64,000 nt of DNA from Skermanella rosea (GCF_016806835.2 NZ_CP086111.1:1223001-1287000); one strand, 5' to 3'; positions 39,310 to 49,355 are shown, counted from the stretch's first letter. Numbers and translations are program-made. The notes: a model not told the origin generated them from the letters alone.

Positions 39310-39945
39310 ATGCCTCATTCACGGGCGAGACACCCTGCCGTAACCAGTTTGCCGGCCGTCTCGGAAGAGAATCCCTGGAAAACCCTGAGCGGCGAGGTCC
39401 GCTACGAGAACAAGTGGATCCGCGTCACCGAGCACCAGGTGGTCAATCCGTCGGGCAATCCCGGCATCTACGGCGTGGTCCATTTCAAGAGCGTCGCCAT
39501 CGGCGTGCTGCCGGTCGATGCCGAGGGGTGCGTCCACCTGGTCGGGCAGTACCGTTATTCGCTGAACGCCTACAGCTGGGAAATGCCGGAGGGCGGCGGC
39601 GCGCCCGACATGCCTCCGATCGAGGAGGCCAAGCGCGAGCTGAAGGAGGAGACCGGGCTGGTGGCGCGCCAGTGGCTGGAACTGCTGCCGATCCACACCT
39701 CCAACAGCATCTGCGACGAGCACGGCGTGATCTATCTCGCCTGGGACATGGAGCAGGCGGAATCCGAGCCGGAAGACACGGAACAGCTGACCATCGTGCG
39801 GATGCCGTTCGCCGGCGTCGTGGACCTGGTGCTGGAGGGCGCCATCACCGATTCCATGACGGTTGCCGCCGTCCTGAAGGCTCAACTGCTGGCTGAGCGG
39901 GGCTGTCTGCCCGACGCGCTCTCGAAACTGATGCTCCGCCGCTGA
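39310..39945 (+). CDS. Nudix hydrolase (ADP-ribose pyrophosphatase-like)
   Basis: The 211-residue protein has a Nudix box around EEAKRELKEETGL with the central REL-x-EE-x-G-L intact. In the 23-residue box the first acidic position (E of G-x5-E) is Met. The preceding YRYSLNAYSWEMPEGG fits the ADP-ribose pyrophosphatase branch. The substrate is not proven. The N-terminal 20 residues are extra. The gene follows the GGDEF-EAL gene by 39 bp. Confidence 0.85.
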   Translation: MPHSRARHPAVTSLPAVSEENPWKTLSGEVRYENKWIRVTEHQVVNPSGNPGIYGVVHFKSVAIGVLPVDAEGCVHLVGQYRYSLNAYSWEMPEGGGAPDMPPIEEAKRELKEETGLVARQWLELLPIHTSNSICDEHGVIYLAWDMEQAESEPEDTEQLTIVRMPFAGVVDLVLEGAITDSMTVAAVLKAQLLAERGCLPDALSKLMLRR

Positions 39946-40104
39946 CCGGGGCGGCCGGCGGGCGCCGTCAGCCAATCGAATCAAGCCTGTCCGACCCGCG
40001 CCGATGCGCGCACTCAAGCCTGGACAAAAGAAGGTGGCGCCTATATTCCGTGCCTCAATCGGGCACGGATGCACCGTCGCCCGTCGTCATGGCCGGGGGG
40101 AGCA

Positions 40105-42396
40105 ATGGCTGAAAATCTGCGGGACGCAGCACTCGATTACCACCGTCAGCCGACGCCCGGGAAGATCGCGGTCACGCCGACGAAGCCGCTGGCGACCCAG
40201 CGCGACTTGGCGCTGGCCTATTCGCCCGGCGTCGCCGCCGCCTGCGAGGCGATCGTCGCGGATCCCGCCGAAGCCAGCGCCGTGACCAGCCGGGCCAACC
40301 TGGTCGGCGTGATCACCAACGGCACCGCCGTGCTGGGCCTGGGATCGATCGGGCCGCTGGCCGCCAAGCCGGTGATGGAAGGCAAGGGCGTCCTGTTCAA
40401 GAAGTTCGCCGGCATCGACGTGTTCGACATCGAGCTGGACGAGAAGGACCCGGACAAGCTGGTCGAGATCATCGCGGCGATGGAGCCGACTTTCGGCGGC
40501 ATCAATCTCGAGGACATCAAGGCGCCGGAATGCTTCTACATCGAGGAGAAGCTGCGCGCCCGCATGAAGATCCCGGTCTTCCATGATGACCAGCACGGCA
40601 CCGCGATCATCGTCGGCGCCGCGATCCTGAACGGATTGCGGGTGGTCGGCAAGCGGATCGAGGACGTGCGGCTCGTCGCGTCCGGCGCGGGCGCCGCGGC
40701 GCTGGCCTGCCTGGACCTGCTGGTCGACATGGGCATGCCGGTCTCCAACATCACCGTGACCGACATCCTCGGCGTGGTCTACAAGGGCCGCACCGAGCTG
40801 ATGGACCCGCGCAAGGAGCGCTACGCGCAGGAGACCGACGCGCGCACCCTGGGCGAGGTCATCGCCGGCGCCGACATCTTCCTGGGCCTGTCCGCCCCCG
40901 GCGTGCTGAAGCCCGCCATGGTCGAGCAGATGGCCGCCGACCCGCTGATCCTGGCGCTGGCCAACCCCGTGCCGGAGATCATGCCGGAGGAGGCCAAGGC
41001 GATCCGTCCCGACGCGATCCTGGCGACCGGCCGGTCGGACTATCCGAACCAGGTCAACAACGTCCTGTGCTTCCCCTTCATCTTCCGCGGCGCCCTGGAC
41101 GTGGGCGCCACCACCATCAACGAGGCGATGAAGATCGCCGCCGTCCGCGCCATCGCCGACCTGGCCATGGCGGAGGCGAGCGACGTGGTGGCCTCGGCCT
41201 ATGGCGACCAGCTCTCCGGCTTCGGCCCGGAGCACCTGATCCCCAAGCCGTTCGATCCCCGCCTGATCCTCCAGATCGCGCCGGCGGTGGCCCGGGCCGC
41301 GATGGACAGCGGCGTGGCGACCCGGCCGATCGAGGACTTCGCGGCCTATGAGGACAAGCTGAACGAGTTCGTCTTCCGCTCCGGCTTGCTGATGCGGCCC
41401 GTCTTCGTCCGCGCCAAGCAGGACCCGCGCCGCGTGGTCTATGCAGAGGGCGAGGAGGAGCGGGTGCTGCGCGCGGTCCAGGTGGTGGTGGACGACCGGC
41501 TGGCGAAGCCGATCCTGATCGGCCGCCGCGACGTGGTGATGCGCCGGATCGAGAAGGCGGGGCTGCGGATCAGGATCGGCGAGCATGTCGATCTGGTCGA
41601 CCCGGAGAACGATCCCCGCTACGCCGACTACTGGAACCTCTATCATCGCCTGATGGAGCGCAGCGGCATCTCGCCGGATGTCGCCCGGACGGTGGTCCGC
41701 ACCAACACGACCGTGATCGCGGCCCTGATGGTCCGCCGGGGCGAGGCGGACGCGATGATCTGCGGCACCATCGGCAAGTACCGCAACCACCTGGGCGACA
41801 TCCGCGACGTGATCGGCCTGCGGCCGGGAGTCCACAACCCGGCGGCGCTCAGCGTCCTGATCCTGAACAAGGGCACCTTCTTCATGTGCGACACCTATGT
41901 GTCGCCCGACCCGACCGTGCCGGAGATTTCGGAGATGACGGCGCTGGCGGCCGAGGAGGTCCGGCGGTTCGGCTTGGCGCCTAAGGTGGCCCTGCTGTCC
42001 CACAGCAATTTCGGCAGCCACGACAGCCCGTCCGCCGTCAAGATGCGCCAGGCGCTGGTCGAGATCACGAAGCGCTGTCCCGACCTGGAGGTCGAGGGCG
42101 AGATGCATGCCGACAGCGCCCTGTCCGAGGAGATCCGCGCCCGGATCTTCCCGAACTCGCGCCTGAAGGGGAAGGCCAACCTGCTGGTCATGCCCGACCT
42201 GGACGCCGCCAACATCGCCTTCAACATGACGAAGGTGATGGGCGACGGCCTGTCGGTCGGCCCGGTGCTGCTCGGCGTCGCCCAGCCGGCGCACATCCTG
42301 ACCCCGTCGGTGACCGTCCGGGGCATCGTCAACATGTCGGCGCTCGCGACGGTCGATGCCCAGGTCTCGGCCGCGGAGGCGGCCGCGAAGCCGTAG
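40105..42396 (+). CDS. maeB: NADP-dependent malic enzyme with phosphotransacetylase-like C-terminal domain
   Basis: The 763-residue protein has an N-terminal malic enzyme (1 to about 430) with [27 protein letters not shown] and the Mg/NADP region [17 protein letters not shown]-terminal phosphate-acetyltransferase-like domain (about 440-763) is the usual alphaproteobacterial fusion. It decarboxylates malate to pyruvate with NADP. The start with GGGGGGAGCA upstream is preferred over the longer open frame. mgtE follows after 88 bp. Confidence 0.95.
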   Translation: MAENLRDAALDYHRQPTPGKIAVTPTKPLATQRDLALAYSPGVAAACEAIVADPAEASAVTSRANLVGVITNGTAVLGLGSIGPLAAKPVMEGKGVLFKKFAGIDVFDIELDEKDPDKLVEIIAAMEPTFGGINLEDIKAPECFYIEEKLRARMKIPVFHDDQHGTAIIVGAAILNGLRVVGKRIEDVRLVASGAGAAALACLDLLVDMGMPVSNITVTDILGVVYKGRTELMDPRKERYAQETDARTLGEVIAGADIFLGLSAPGVLKPAMVEQMAADPLILALANPVPEIMPEEAKAIRPDAILATGRSDYPNQVNNVLCFPFIFRGALDVGATTINEAMKIAAVRAIADLAMAEASDVVASAYGDQLSGFGPEHLIPKPFDPRLILQIAPAVARAAMDSGVATRPIEDFAAYEDKLNEFVFRSGLLMRPVFVRAKQDPRRVVYAEGEEERVLRAVQVVVDDRLAKPILIGRRDVVMRRIEKAGLRIRIGEHVDLVDPENDPRYADYWNLYHRLMERSGISPDVARTVVRTNTTVIAALMVRRGEADAMICGTIGKYRNHLGDIRDVIGLRPGVHNPAALSVLILNKGTFFMCDTYVSPDPTVPEISEMTALAAEEVRRFGLAPKVALLSHSNFGSHDSPSAVKMRQALVEITKRCPDLEVEGEMHADSALSEEIRARIFPNSRLKGKANLLVMPDLDAANIAFNMTKVMGDGLSVGPVLLGVAQPAHILTPSVTVRGIVNMSALATVDAQVSAAEAAAKP

Positions 42397-42399
42397 GCG

Positions 42400-42444
42400 C
42401 GATCGACTGGAGCCCGGACGGAGCGACCGGGCTCCAGTCGATCG
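42400..42444. repeat. Perfect 17-bp inverted repeat between maeB and mgtE
   Basis: CGATCGACTGGAGCCCG (42400-42416) is exactly inverted at 42428-42444 around an 11-bp loop. It starts 4 bp after the maeB stop. There is no T run, so it could be a transcript-stabilising or Rho-linked hairpin rather than a simple terminator. Confidence 0.7.
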
Positions 42445-42484
42445 AAACCGTATCCGCCGGACCGGCAGCAAGGAAGAGGGCAGG

Positions 42485-43906
42485 ATGACCGAGGCGGCTC
42501 CGGAAATCGAGCGGCCCGAGCCGGTTCGGCCCGGGTCCGACCGCGACGACGAGGCAGAGAACGAGTTCGGGGTCTCCCCCGATCTCGTCAACGGCGTCCG
42601 CGAGAAGCTGGACGACGGTAGGATCGGCGAGGTTGAGGCGGTGGTTTCCGACCTCCACGCCGCCGACCTGGCCGACCTGGTCGAGCAGATCGGACCCGAT
42701 CACCGGGGCGCCCTGATCGATATCCTGCGTCCGGGCTTCGACGCGGAGATCTTCGCCTATTTGAGCCCGTCGCTGCGCGACGTCCTGGTCGACCAGCTCG
42801 AGCCGCGCGAGCTGGCGGCCGCGGTCGCGGAGCTGGAGAGCGACGACGCGATCGACCTGATCCAGGACCTGGACGCCGACCAGCAGCGCGAGATCCTGGA
42901 GAACCTGCCGCCTGAGACCCGCGCGCTGGTCGAGGAGGGCCTGACCTTCCCGGAATACAGCGCCGGCCGCCTGATGTCGCGCGACCTGGTTTCCGTGCCG
43001 CAGTTCTGGACCGTCGGCAAGACGCTGGATTATCTGCGCACCGAGACCGACAACCTGCCGGAAGACTTCTACGACATCTTCATCGTGGACCCCATGCACC
43101 GGGTGGTGGGCGCGGTCCCGCTCAGCCGGATCATGCGGCAGAAGCGTTCGGTCAAGGTCGGCGACATCCTGACCGAGGACATCCGCACCGTTTCCGCGAC
43201 CACCGACCAGGAGGAGGTCGCCTTCCTGTTCCGCCAGTACGGACTGGTCTCGGCGCCTGTGGTGGACGGGGCCGGGCGGCTGCTCGGCGTGATCACGGTG
43301 GACGACGTGGTCGACGTGATCGACGAGGAGGCGGAGGACGATCTGCTCAAGCTGAGCGGCGTGCCCGACACCGACATCTACCGGGCGGTGCTGGACACCA
43401 CGCGGTCGCGCTTCTCCTGGCTGTTCGTCAACCTGCTCACCGCGATCCTGGCGTCGGCCGTGATCGCCGTGTTCGAGGGGACGATCGAGCAGATCGTGGC
43501 GCTGGCCGTGCTGATGCCGATCGTCGCATCCATGGGCGGCAATGCCGGGACCCAGACGCTGACGGTGACCGTCCGCGCCCTGGCGATGCGGGAGCTGTCC
43601 GAGGCGAACGCGCTGCGCGTCGTCGCCAAGGAGGCGCTGGTCGGGACGATCAACGGCGCGCTGTTCGCCGTGATCATCGGGCTGGTGGCCGGTCTGTGGT
43701 TCGCTGACCCGCTGCTCGGGATCGTCATCGGATCGGCGATGATCATCAACCTGTTCGTCGCCGGCCTGTGCGGGACCCTGATCCCGCTGGGGCTGGCCCG
43801 GCTGAAGATCGACCCGGCCGTGGCCAGCGCCGTGTTCCTGACCACGGTCACCGACGTCATCGGCTTCTTCGCCTTCCTGGGGCTGGCGGCGCTGATCCTG
43901 CTGTAG
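42485..43906 (+). CDS. mgtE: Magnesium transporter MgtE
   Basis: The 473-residue protein has an N-terminal MgtE domain (residues about 40-150, with AELESDDAIDLIQDL), two CBS domains (about 150-285, with GRLLGVITVDDVVDV), then five membrane helices from about residue 305. The channel part includes LMPIVASMGGNAGTQTLTV, the typical MgtE pore motif. The cytosolic domains sense Mg2+ and gate the channel. GGCAGG upstream is only a modest ribosome site. Confidence 0.95.
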   Translation: MTEAAPEIERPEPVRPGSDRDDEAENEFGVSPDLVNGVREKLDDGRIGEVEAVVSDLHAADLADLVEQIGPDHRGALIDILRPGFDAEIFAYLSPSLRDVLVDQLEPRELAAAVAELESDDAIDLIQDLDADQQREILENLPPETRALVEEGLTFPEYSAGRLMSRDLVSVPQFWTVGKTLDYLRTETDNLPEDFYDIFIVDPMHRVVGAVPLSRIMRQKRSVKVGDILTEDIRTVSATTDQEEVAFLFRQYGLVSAPVVDGAGRLLGVITVDDVVDVIDEEAEDDLLKLSGVPDTDIYRAVLDTTRSRFSWLFVNLLTAILASAVIAVFEGTIEQIVALAVLMPIVASMGGNAGTQTLTVTVRALAMRELSEANALRVVAKEALVGTINGALFAVIIGLVAGLWFADPLLGIVIGSAMIINLFVAGLCGTLIPLGLARLKIDPAVASAVFLTTVTDVIGFFAFLGLAALILL

Positions 43907-43978
43907 GTCCCGCTTCCGGAACAGGAGTTTCGACGGGAGTCGAGGCCGCGCGCCGGTGTCCGGAGCTTCCCGCGGACA

Positions 43979-44869
43979 TCACCAGCGAAGCGTCGGCAGG
44001 ACGGCGCGCGGGCGCCTGCCCGCGGCGGCGCAGAGGGCGGCCAGCCGTCCGGCATCGGGTGCCTCTCCCCAGGCGGTGCCGAGATCCTGGCGGTGGAGCC
44101 CGCCGGTCACGAGGACCGAGTCCAATCCCACCGCCTCGGCGCCGGCCAAGTCGGTGGCCAGATTGTCGCCGATCGCGAGGATGCGGCTGCGGTCGCCGAT
44201 GCCGAGCAAGGCGAAGCAGCGGTCATAGAGGTCGTTGAACGGGAGCCCGCAGTAATCGACGGCACCTCCCAGCTCGGCATAGCGTCGGGCCAGCGCGCCG
44301 CCGCCCGGAGCCCGGCCGTCGCCGGCCAGGATCCACCGCTCCGGATCGGCGCAGAGCATCGGCAGGTCCGCCCTGGCGCAGATCCTCAGCACTTCCTCGT
44401 AGTCGGCGAGGCTTTCCTCGACATCGTTCAGGCCGGTGCCCAGGACGAAGTGGGCGAGATAGGGCTGGTCCACCGCTTCCATGTCCAGGCCATGGATCAG
44501 CTCGGCGTCCCGGATCGGCCCGAAATGCAGGCAGGCCGTGCCGAGATCCTCGAGCCAGGGTTCCGGCCTGTGGCGCAGCCACTGGTGCGCCAGTTCGCCC
44601 GACGTGAGCAGGTAATCGAACAGCCCGGTGGCGAGCCCCAGTCCGTCGAGCAGGCGCGCCGCCGACGCGGTGCGGCGTGCCTGGTTGGTCAGCAGGCAGA
44701 TGCGCTTGCCGGCGGCCTTGAGGCTTTCCAGCGCGGCCAAGGCCCCTGGGTAGGCCGCGGAGCCGTCGTGGAGCACGCCGCCGGCGTCGACGATGAAGGC
44801 GTCGTAATCGTCGGCCAGCCGGGCGAGCCCGTCGAGGAGCGGGATGTCTTCATGCATGCTGTCGGCCAT
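43979..44869 (-). CDS. HAD superfamily class IIA hydrolase (TIGR01459-like)
   Basis: The 296-residue protein starts MADSMHEDIPLLDG. Motif I is FIVDAGGVLHDG. The second aspartate of the usual DxD is absent, which also occurs in this subgroup (often DxWGV). Motif II is in LLTNQARR and the C-terminal motif is GIGDRSRILAIGDNLATDLAGA. It is probably a phosphatase of unknown substrate. A frame extending to 45058 would add unconserved residues. It converges on mgtE. Confidence 0.82.
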   Translation of the reverse strand: MADSMHEDIPLLDGLARLADDYDAFIVDAGGVLHDGSAAYPGALAALESLKAAGKRICLLTNQARRTASAARLLDGLGLATGLFDYLLTSGELAHQWLRHRPEPWLEDLGTACLHFGPIRDAELIHGLDMEAVDQPYLAHFVLGTGLNDVEESLADYEEVLRICARADLPMLCADPERWILAGDGRAPGGGALARRYAELGGAVDYCGLPFNDLYDRCFALLGIGDRSRILAIGDNLATDLAGAEAVGLDSVLVTGGLHRQDLGTAWGEAPDAGRLAALCAAAGRRPRAVLPTLRW

Positions 44870-45153
44870 GGTCGCTGATCCCGGCTGGATGGAGGATCCG
44901 GACAGTGTCCCATGGCAGGTGCCGCGGACGGGTTGCCTTGGTGTCGCACCCGGCTTGCCCGAAAGATGGAGTTGGTCCCGGGGCGTTCCCGGGGCCATAT
45001 CGTGATGGTGGTTTCGGAAACTCGGGTCGCCGGGATTGCGCAACGAACGATCCGACATCCTGTTAGGCGGTGGTTAGCGGCTTCTTCAGGATGACTGGAT
45101 CAAACTGAGTCGGAGAAGGTCGCAAACCCGCGTTGGAGGGGACGGACAGCATT

Positions 45154-45402
45154 ATGGTATTCTTTTCCATCATGGCCCATCAGGCCTATGCCTGCGCGGC
45201 CTTCTGGACGTACAGCGCCGAGATGACCCTGGCCATGTACAAGTGCGTCAACACCTCCATGGACGTTTATCTCTCGACCCTGGCGGGAACGGACGTGCCC
45301 ATCCGCTTTGCCGACAAGGAGGGACGCCTGTCGGGCGAGGGCAGGAGCGCCGACGTGATCCCGTTTCCGTTCCACCGGCTGGGCTCGTCCCGCCTCAAGT
45401 GA
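45154..45402 (+). CDS. Small protein of unknown function (82 aa)
   Basis: ATG at 45154 (MVFFSIMAHQAYACA) follows GGAGGGG at a rather long 12-nt spacing; a TTG at 45133 is the alternative. The N-terminal 45 residues are hydrophobic/aromatic with two Cys and could hold a helix in or on the membrane. The tail is polar and ends RLGSSRLK. The family was not recognised. It is convergent with rpoH. The gap 44870-45153 shows nothing else. Confidence 0.4.
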   Translation: MVFFSIMAHQAYACAAFWTYSAEMTLAMYKCVNTSMDVYLSTLAGTDVPIRFADKEGRLSGEGRSADVIPFPFHRLGSSRLK

Positions 45403-45434
45403 AGCCTTGACGGGGCAAGCCCCGGGGCCGGGCG

Positions 45435-46310
45435 TCAGGCCGCCGTCGCCAGCCGGTCGCGTGCGGCCGGGACGGCGGTCAGCATGGCCTTCTGCAGCTT
45501 CTCGAAAGCCCGCATCTCGATCTGCCGGACACGCTCGCGGGAAACGGCGTATTCGCGGCTGAGCTCCTCAAGCGTGGTCGGCTCGTCCTTCATGCGGCGC
45601 TCAACCAGGATGCGGCGCTCCCGGTCGTTCAGCTTTTCCATGCCGAGCGCCAGCAGGCGCCGGCGCGATGCCAACTCGTCCGCATCGGCGACGATGCTTT
45701 CCTGATCGGGCCGCTGGTCGACCAGCAGGTCCTGCCATTCCATCTCGCCGTCGATCGCCGTCACCGCGTTCAGGGAACTGTCCGCGGCGGCCAGTCGCCG
45801 GTTCATGTCGACCACCTCCGCCTCCGGGACGTCCAGCTTCGTCGCGATCGAGGTGATCGTCTCCGCCGAAAGGTCGCCGGACTCCAGTTCCTGCATCTCG
45901 CGCTTCAGGCGGCGCAGGTTGAAGAACAGCTTCTTCTGGGCGGCCGTGGTGCCCAGCTTGACCATGGACCAGTTATGCAGGACATAGCCCTGCATGGCGG
46001 CCCTGATCCACCACATGGCATAGGTGTTGAACCGGAACCCGCGTTCTGGGTCGAACTTCTCGACCGCCTGCATCAGGCCGACATTGCCTTCCGCGATCAG
46101 GTCGGCGACCGGCAGGCCGTAGCCGGCGAAATTGCGGGCCATCTTGATGACCAGGCGCAGGTGGCTGCCGACCAGAAGGCGCATGGCGCGCCGGTCGCCC
46201 TCGTCGCGCCACCGGCGGCCCAGATCGATTTCCTCCTCGGCCGTCAGCATCTTGAAGCGACGGGATTCCTCGATGAACGGGGTCAGGGTGTCGTCGGTAT
46301 GAATGCTCAA
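45435..46310 (-). CDS. rpoH: RNA polymerase heat-shock sigma factor (sigma-32)
   Basis: The 291-residue protein has region 2 with GLPVADLIAEGNVGLMQAVEKFDP and MWWIRAAM, the RpoH-specific QKKLFFNLR box, and a region 4 helix-turn-helix ending SRERVRQIEMRAFEKL. It directs heat-shock transcription. The start is TTG at 46308-46310: GGAGGT (46316-46321) stands at 5-nt spacing and no ATG fits as well. This non-ATG start could limit its translation. The hsp20-lon pair earlier in the window is a plausible target. Confidence 0.93.
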   Translation of the reverse strand: MSIHTDDTLTPFIEESRRFKMLTAEEEIDLGRRWRDEGDRRAMRLLVGSHLRLVIKMARNFAGYGLPVADLIAEGNVGLMQAVEKFDPERGFRFNTYAMWWIRAAMQGYVLHNWSMVKLGTTAAQKKLFFNLRRLKREMQELESGDLSAETITSIATKLDVPEAEVVDMNRRLAAADSSLNAVTAIDGEMEWQDLLVDQRPDQESIVADADELASRRRLLALGMEKLNDRERRILVERRMKDEPTTLEELSREYAVSRERVRQIEMRAFEKLQKAMLTAVPAARDRLATAA

Positions 46311-46512
46311 AACGAACCTCCAAGACACGTAGTGTTCCCGCACACGAGACAGAGCGACCCGTCGCCGTTCCGCCGCTGTCGGGCGGCGGAGGCGCGAGGA
46401 GGGTGCTTATGTCGGGAACGACATCAGATATGGGGAGGCTGGACCCTGCTTCAAGAAGAACCTGCATTGAAAATACAGCTTTAAGAGGGGTCTCGAAACG
46501 GCGCCTCGAAGT

Positions 46513-47307
46513 TCACCGGCCGGGCGGCCAGGACCGGCCGCCGGCTGGCGGCACGCTGCCCCGGCGCCTGAACGCGCCGGGCGGCGCCACCTCGAACGGC
46601 CGGGTGTGCCGGCGCTCGAACAGCGGCACCTCGCGTCGCTTGAAGAAGGGGATCAGGGCCGCGCCGGCCACGAACCCGCCGACATGGGCCCAGAACGCCA
46701 CGCCGCCGTCGTCGCCGGTGGTCGGGGTCGTGGCGCCGCTGACGAACTGCAGGATGAACCAGAGCCCCAGCACGACCGCCGCCGGAACGCTGACGATGCG
46801 GATGAAGAAGAGGATGATGAACAGCATCCGCACGTTGGCGCGCGGGTGAAGGACGAGGTAGGCGCCCAGCACGCCGCCGATCGCCCCGCTGGCCCCGATC
46901 ATGGGGATCTGCGACTGCGGTGCCGCGAACCCCTGGGCCAGCGCCGCCGCCGTGCCGCACAGCAGGTAGAAGACCAGGAAGCGGCCCCGTCCCATGCTGT
47001 CTTCGACATTGTTTCCGAAGATCCAGAGATACAGCATGTTGCCCAGCAGGTGCATCCAGCCGCCGTGCAGGAACATCGAGGTGAAGACGCTGGCCGAAGC
47101 CGGGACCATCCGCAGTTCCGGCGGCAGCTGGGCGGAGCCGAACAGGACGGCCGGGATCAGGCCGAGGGAATAGACGATGGCCTGGCCGGCCCGCGGACCC
47201 AGCGAGACCTGCCACAGGAACATCGCGACGCAGGCGGCGATGACCGCATAGGTGACGACGGGAGTGCGCCGGGTCGGATTGTCGTCCGAAAGGGGAAGGG
47301 TGAACAT
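46513..47307 (-). CDS. Rhomboid family intramembrane serine protease
   Basis: The 264-residue protein has six or seven membrane helices, FLHGGWMHLLGNMLYLW, catalytic S140 in GASGAIGG and H208 in WAHVGGF. It cleaves membrane proteins within the bilayer; targets are unknown. The start MFTLPLSDDN is chosen to begin just before the first helix; a longer frame to 47403 adds a basic unconserved stretch. The C-terminus is Arg/Pro-rich and cytosolic. It lies about 200 bp upstream of rpoH on the same strand. Confidence 0.9.
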   Translation of the reverse strand: MFTLPLSDDNPTRRTPVVTYAVIAACVAMFLWQVSLGPRAGQAIVYSLGLIPAVLFGSAQLPPELRMVPASASVFTSMFLHGGWMHLLGNMLYLWIFGNNVEDSMGRGRFLVFYLLCGTAAALAQGFAAPQSQIPMIGASGAIGGVLGAYLVLHPRANVRMLFIILFFIRIVSVPAAVVLGLWFILQFVSGATTPTTGDDGGVAFWAHVGGFVAGAALIPFFKRREVPLFERRHTRPFEVAPPGAFRRRGSVPPAGGRSWPPGR

Positions 47308-47520
47308 CGCGTCCTCGACCAGCCAGGGAGTGTACGGCACGACCCGCCGCGGGACCGGCACCCGGAACAAACCCTGCCGGCGCGGGGAACGTTCCGAGCG
47401 CAACGATACACCTGCTCCGGGACCGGCAGGGGGCCGGACGCGTCCGGCGTCACTATATCAATATGCCGACGGATCGATATACCGGTGGCCGGACATGGCT
47501 GACCGGGACCCGACGCCCGC

Positions 47521-47910
47521 TCAGGCGGCGAACACGACCCCGGTGTCGCCGGACCGGTGAACGGACCGCATGGCCTCCGTCAGGGCCTCGATCCCGAAGG
47601 GTTTCATCAGGAAATGCCGCGCGCCCGCGGCATAGGCGTCGGCGGGGCTCGCATGGGCGCTGCAGACGATGACGGGAACTCCCAGCCGGCCGGAGATCTC
47701 CCGGGTCGCCGCGAGCCCATCCGTTCCGTCCGCCAGCGCCACGTCGACCAGGGCCAGGTCCGGGCCGCTCGACTCGGCCAGATCGACGGCCTGTCCGGCG
47801 GTCTGCGCAGTCGCACAGACCTGATGGCCCAGCTGCTCGATCACCATTGTCAACCCCATGACGACGAGTTCATCGTCCTCTGCAATGAGAAGTCGCAATT
47901 TGCTCGCCAT
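47521..47910 (-). CDS. Single-domain response regulator
   Basis: The 129-residue receiver domain has acidic E11-D12-D13, phospho-acceptor D56 (LALVDVALA) and K103 (LMKPF). There is no output domain, so it acts as a CheY-type stand-alone relay or a phosphate sink. No kinase is adjacent. The start at 47910 (MASKLRLLIA) gives the normal domain; 47958 would add 16 unconserved residues. Confidence 0.88.
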   Translation of the reverse strand: MASKLRLLIAEDDELVVMGLTMVIEQLGHQVCATAQTAGQAVDLAESSGPDLALVDVALADGTDGLAATREISGRLGVPVIVCSAHASPADAYAAGARHFLMKPFGIEALTEAMRSVHRSGDTGVVFAA

Positions 47911-48214
47911 CCCTGGATCCCACACTTCATCTCTGGCCGCGCGCGGGCGGACCGTCATGATCTCTTTCCCTGATAATGTCCGAAGGACGGTTCACTCTGC
48001 CATCGTCATTACGGCATATTTCCGGACCTGTAAGAGGGTCGACCGCCGGGTACGCAAAATCTGCGGGCATTACTCCCTATCCTGTCCGATCGCGGCGCCT
48101 GGCCGGCGCCGCGGGTCGAAGACTTCCGGCCCCTGCCTCCTTACGGCGATGCGGCGGCCGACCGGTATGGCCATCCGCCATAAGACTGCCGGGTAAAATA
48201 TCTGTTACGGATGC

Positions 48215-48243
48215 TTGACGGTGGGTGGGTACATCCTTATTAT
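48215..48243 (+). promoter_or_regulatory. Promoter of the str (rpsL) operon
   Basis: TTGACG (48215-48220), an exact 17-bp spacer and TATTAT (48238-48243). This is the best sigma-70-type promoter seen in the window. It predicts a leader of about 205 nt before rpsL. Confidence 0.75.
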
Positions 48244-48361
48244 CCGCGAACCTTTTCGGGAGGCAGGTAGTAGACCGTTCGCGGGCTAGACGCTGCCGCC
48301 CTTGAGGCTCCGACCTGACATAGCCGCACCCGAGCTTTTTCGGACGGCGTTTGATGATTTA

Positions 48362-48401
48362 CCCGCACGAGGCGGAGTTTACGCTTCGACGGCGGGTTTT
48401 T
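48362..48401 (+). promoter_or_regulatory. Terminator-like hairpin in the rpsL leader (possible attenuator)
   Basis: Outer stem CCCGC (48362-48366) / GCGGG (48392-48396) and inner GAGGCG / CGCTTC are followed at once by TTTTT (48397-48401), 56 bp before the rpsL ATG. It lies between the promoter and the first gene, so it could attenuate transcription. Confidence 0.55.
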
Positions 48402-48456
48402 GCATCGTCTGGCATCTGGTTTGCCGACGACGGGACTTAATGGAAGAAGGGCTCTG

Positions 48457-48828
48457 ATGCCGACGATCAGTCAGTTGATCCGTAAGCCGCGCCAGCCTCT
48501 GGCGGCGCGCAACAAGGTGCCGGCACTGGAAGAGTGCCCGCAGAAGCGTGGTGTCTGCACCCGCGTGTACACGACCACCCCGAAGAAGCCGAACTCGGCG
48601 CTTCGTAAGGTCGCCCGCGTGCGCCTCACCAACGGCTTCGAAGTTACCAGCTACATCCCGGGTGAAGGCCACAATCTTCAGGAACACTCGGTGGTGATGA
48701 TCCGCGGCGGCCGCGTGAAGGACCTTCCCGGTGTCCGTTATCACATCATCCGCGGTTCGCTCGATACCCAGGGCGTGAAGGACCGTCGGCAGCGCCGGTC
48801 GAAGTACGGCGCGAAGCGTCCGAAGTAA
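48457..48828 (+). CDS. rpsL: 30S ribosomal protein S12
   Basis: Full-length S12 (123 residues). It has [13 protein letters not shown] and GGRVKDLPG, with the lysines at which streptomycin resistance changes arise still in wild-type form. S12 lies at the decoding centre. First gene of the str operon; rpsG follows after 14 bp. Confidence 0.99.
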   Translation: MPTISQLIRKPRQPLAARNKVPALEECPQKRGVCTRVYTTTPKKPNSALRKVARVRLTNGFEVTSYIPGEGHNLQEHSVVMIRGGRVKDLPGVRYHIIRGSLDTQGVKDRRQRRSKYGAKRPK

Positions 48829-48842
48829 GGAGATCCTGAAGA

Positions 48843-49313
48843 ATGTCTCGTCGTCGTCGCGCGGAGAAGCGCGAGGTTCTGCCGGATGCCAAGTATGGCG
48901 ACCGCGTCCTCACCAAGTTCATGAACTGCCTGATGCTGGACGGCAAGAAGTCGGTCGCGGAAGCGATCGTCTACGGCGCGCTGGAGCGCGTCGAAGGCCG
49001 CGCCAAGGCCGACCCGGTCCAGGTCTTCCACGATGCCCTGGGCAACGTGAAGCCGCACCTGGAAGTCCGGTCGCGCCGCGTCGGCGGTGCCACCTACCAG
49101 GTTCCGGTCGAGGTCCGTTCGGACCGCGCCCAGGCCCTGGCCATCCGCTGGCTGATCAACAGCGCTCGCGCCCGGTCCGAGAACACCATGACCGAGCGCC
49201 TGTCGGGCGAGCTGCTCGACGCCGCCAACCAGCGTGGTTCGGCGGTCAAGAAGCGCGAAGATACCCACCGCATGGCGGAGGCCAACAAGGCCTTCTCGCA
49301 CTACCGTTGGTAA
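48843..49313 (+). CDS. rpsG: 30S ribosomal protein S7
   Basis: Full-length S7 (156 residues), starting [20 protein letters not shown] and ending NKAFSHYRW. It nucleates assembly of the 30S head and contacts the E-site tRNA. AAGGAG precedes the ATG. The EF-G-like gene follows after 42 bp. Confidence 0.99.
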   Translation: MSRRRRAEKREVLPDAKYGDRVLTKFMNCLMLDGKKSVAEAIVYGALERVEGRAKADPVQVFHDALGNVKPHLEVRSRRVGGATYQVPVEVRSDRAQALAIRWLINSARARSENTMTERLSGELLDAANQRGSAVKKREDTHRMAEANKAFSHYRW

Positions 49314-49355
49314 TCGCTTCGGCGATCTGACCAGACAGCAGTCCGAGAACTCGAC

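Larger units (their letters stand above)
47911..48456. other. Upstream region and leader of the str operon
   Basis: No gene is supported in these 546 bp. It contains the str promoter, a long leader and the terminator-like hairpin. The first 280 bp also act as the upstream region of the divergent response regulator, but no clear promoter was found for it. Confidence 0.55.
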
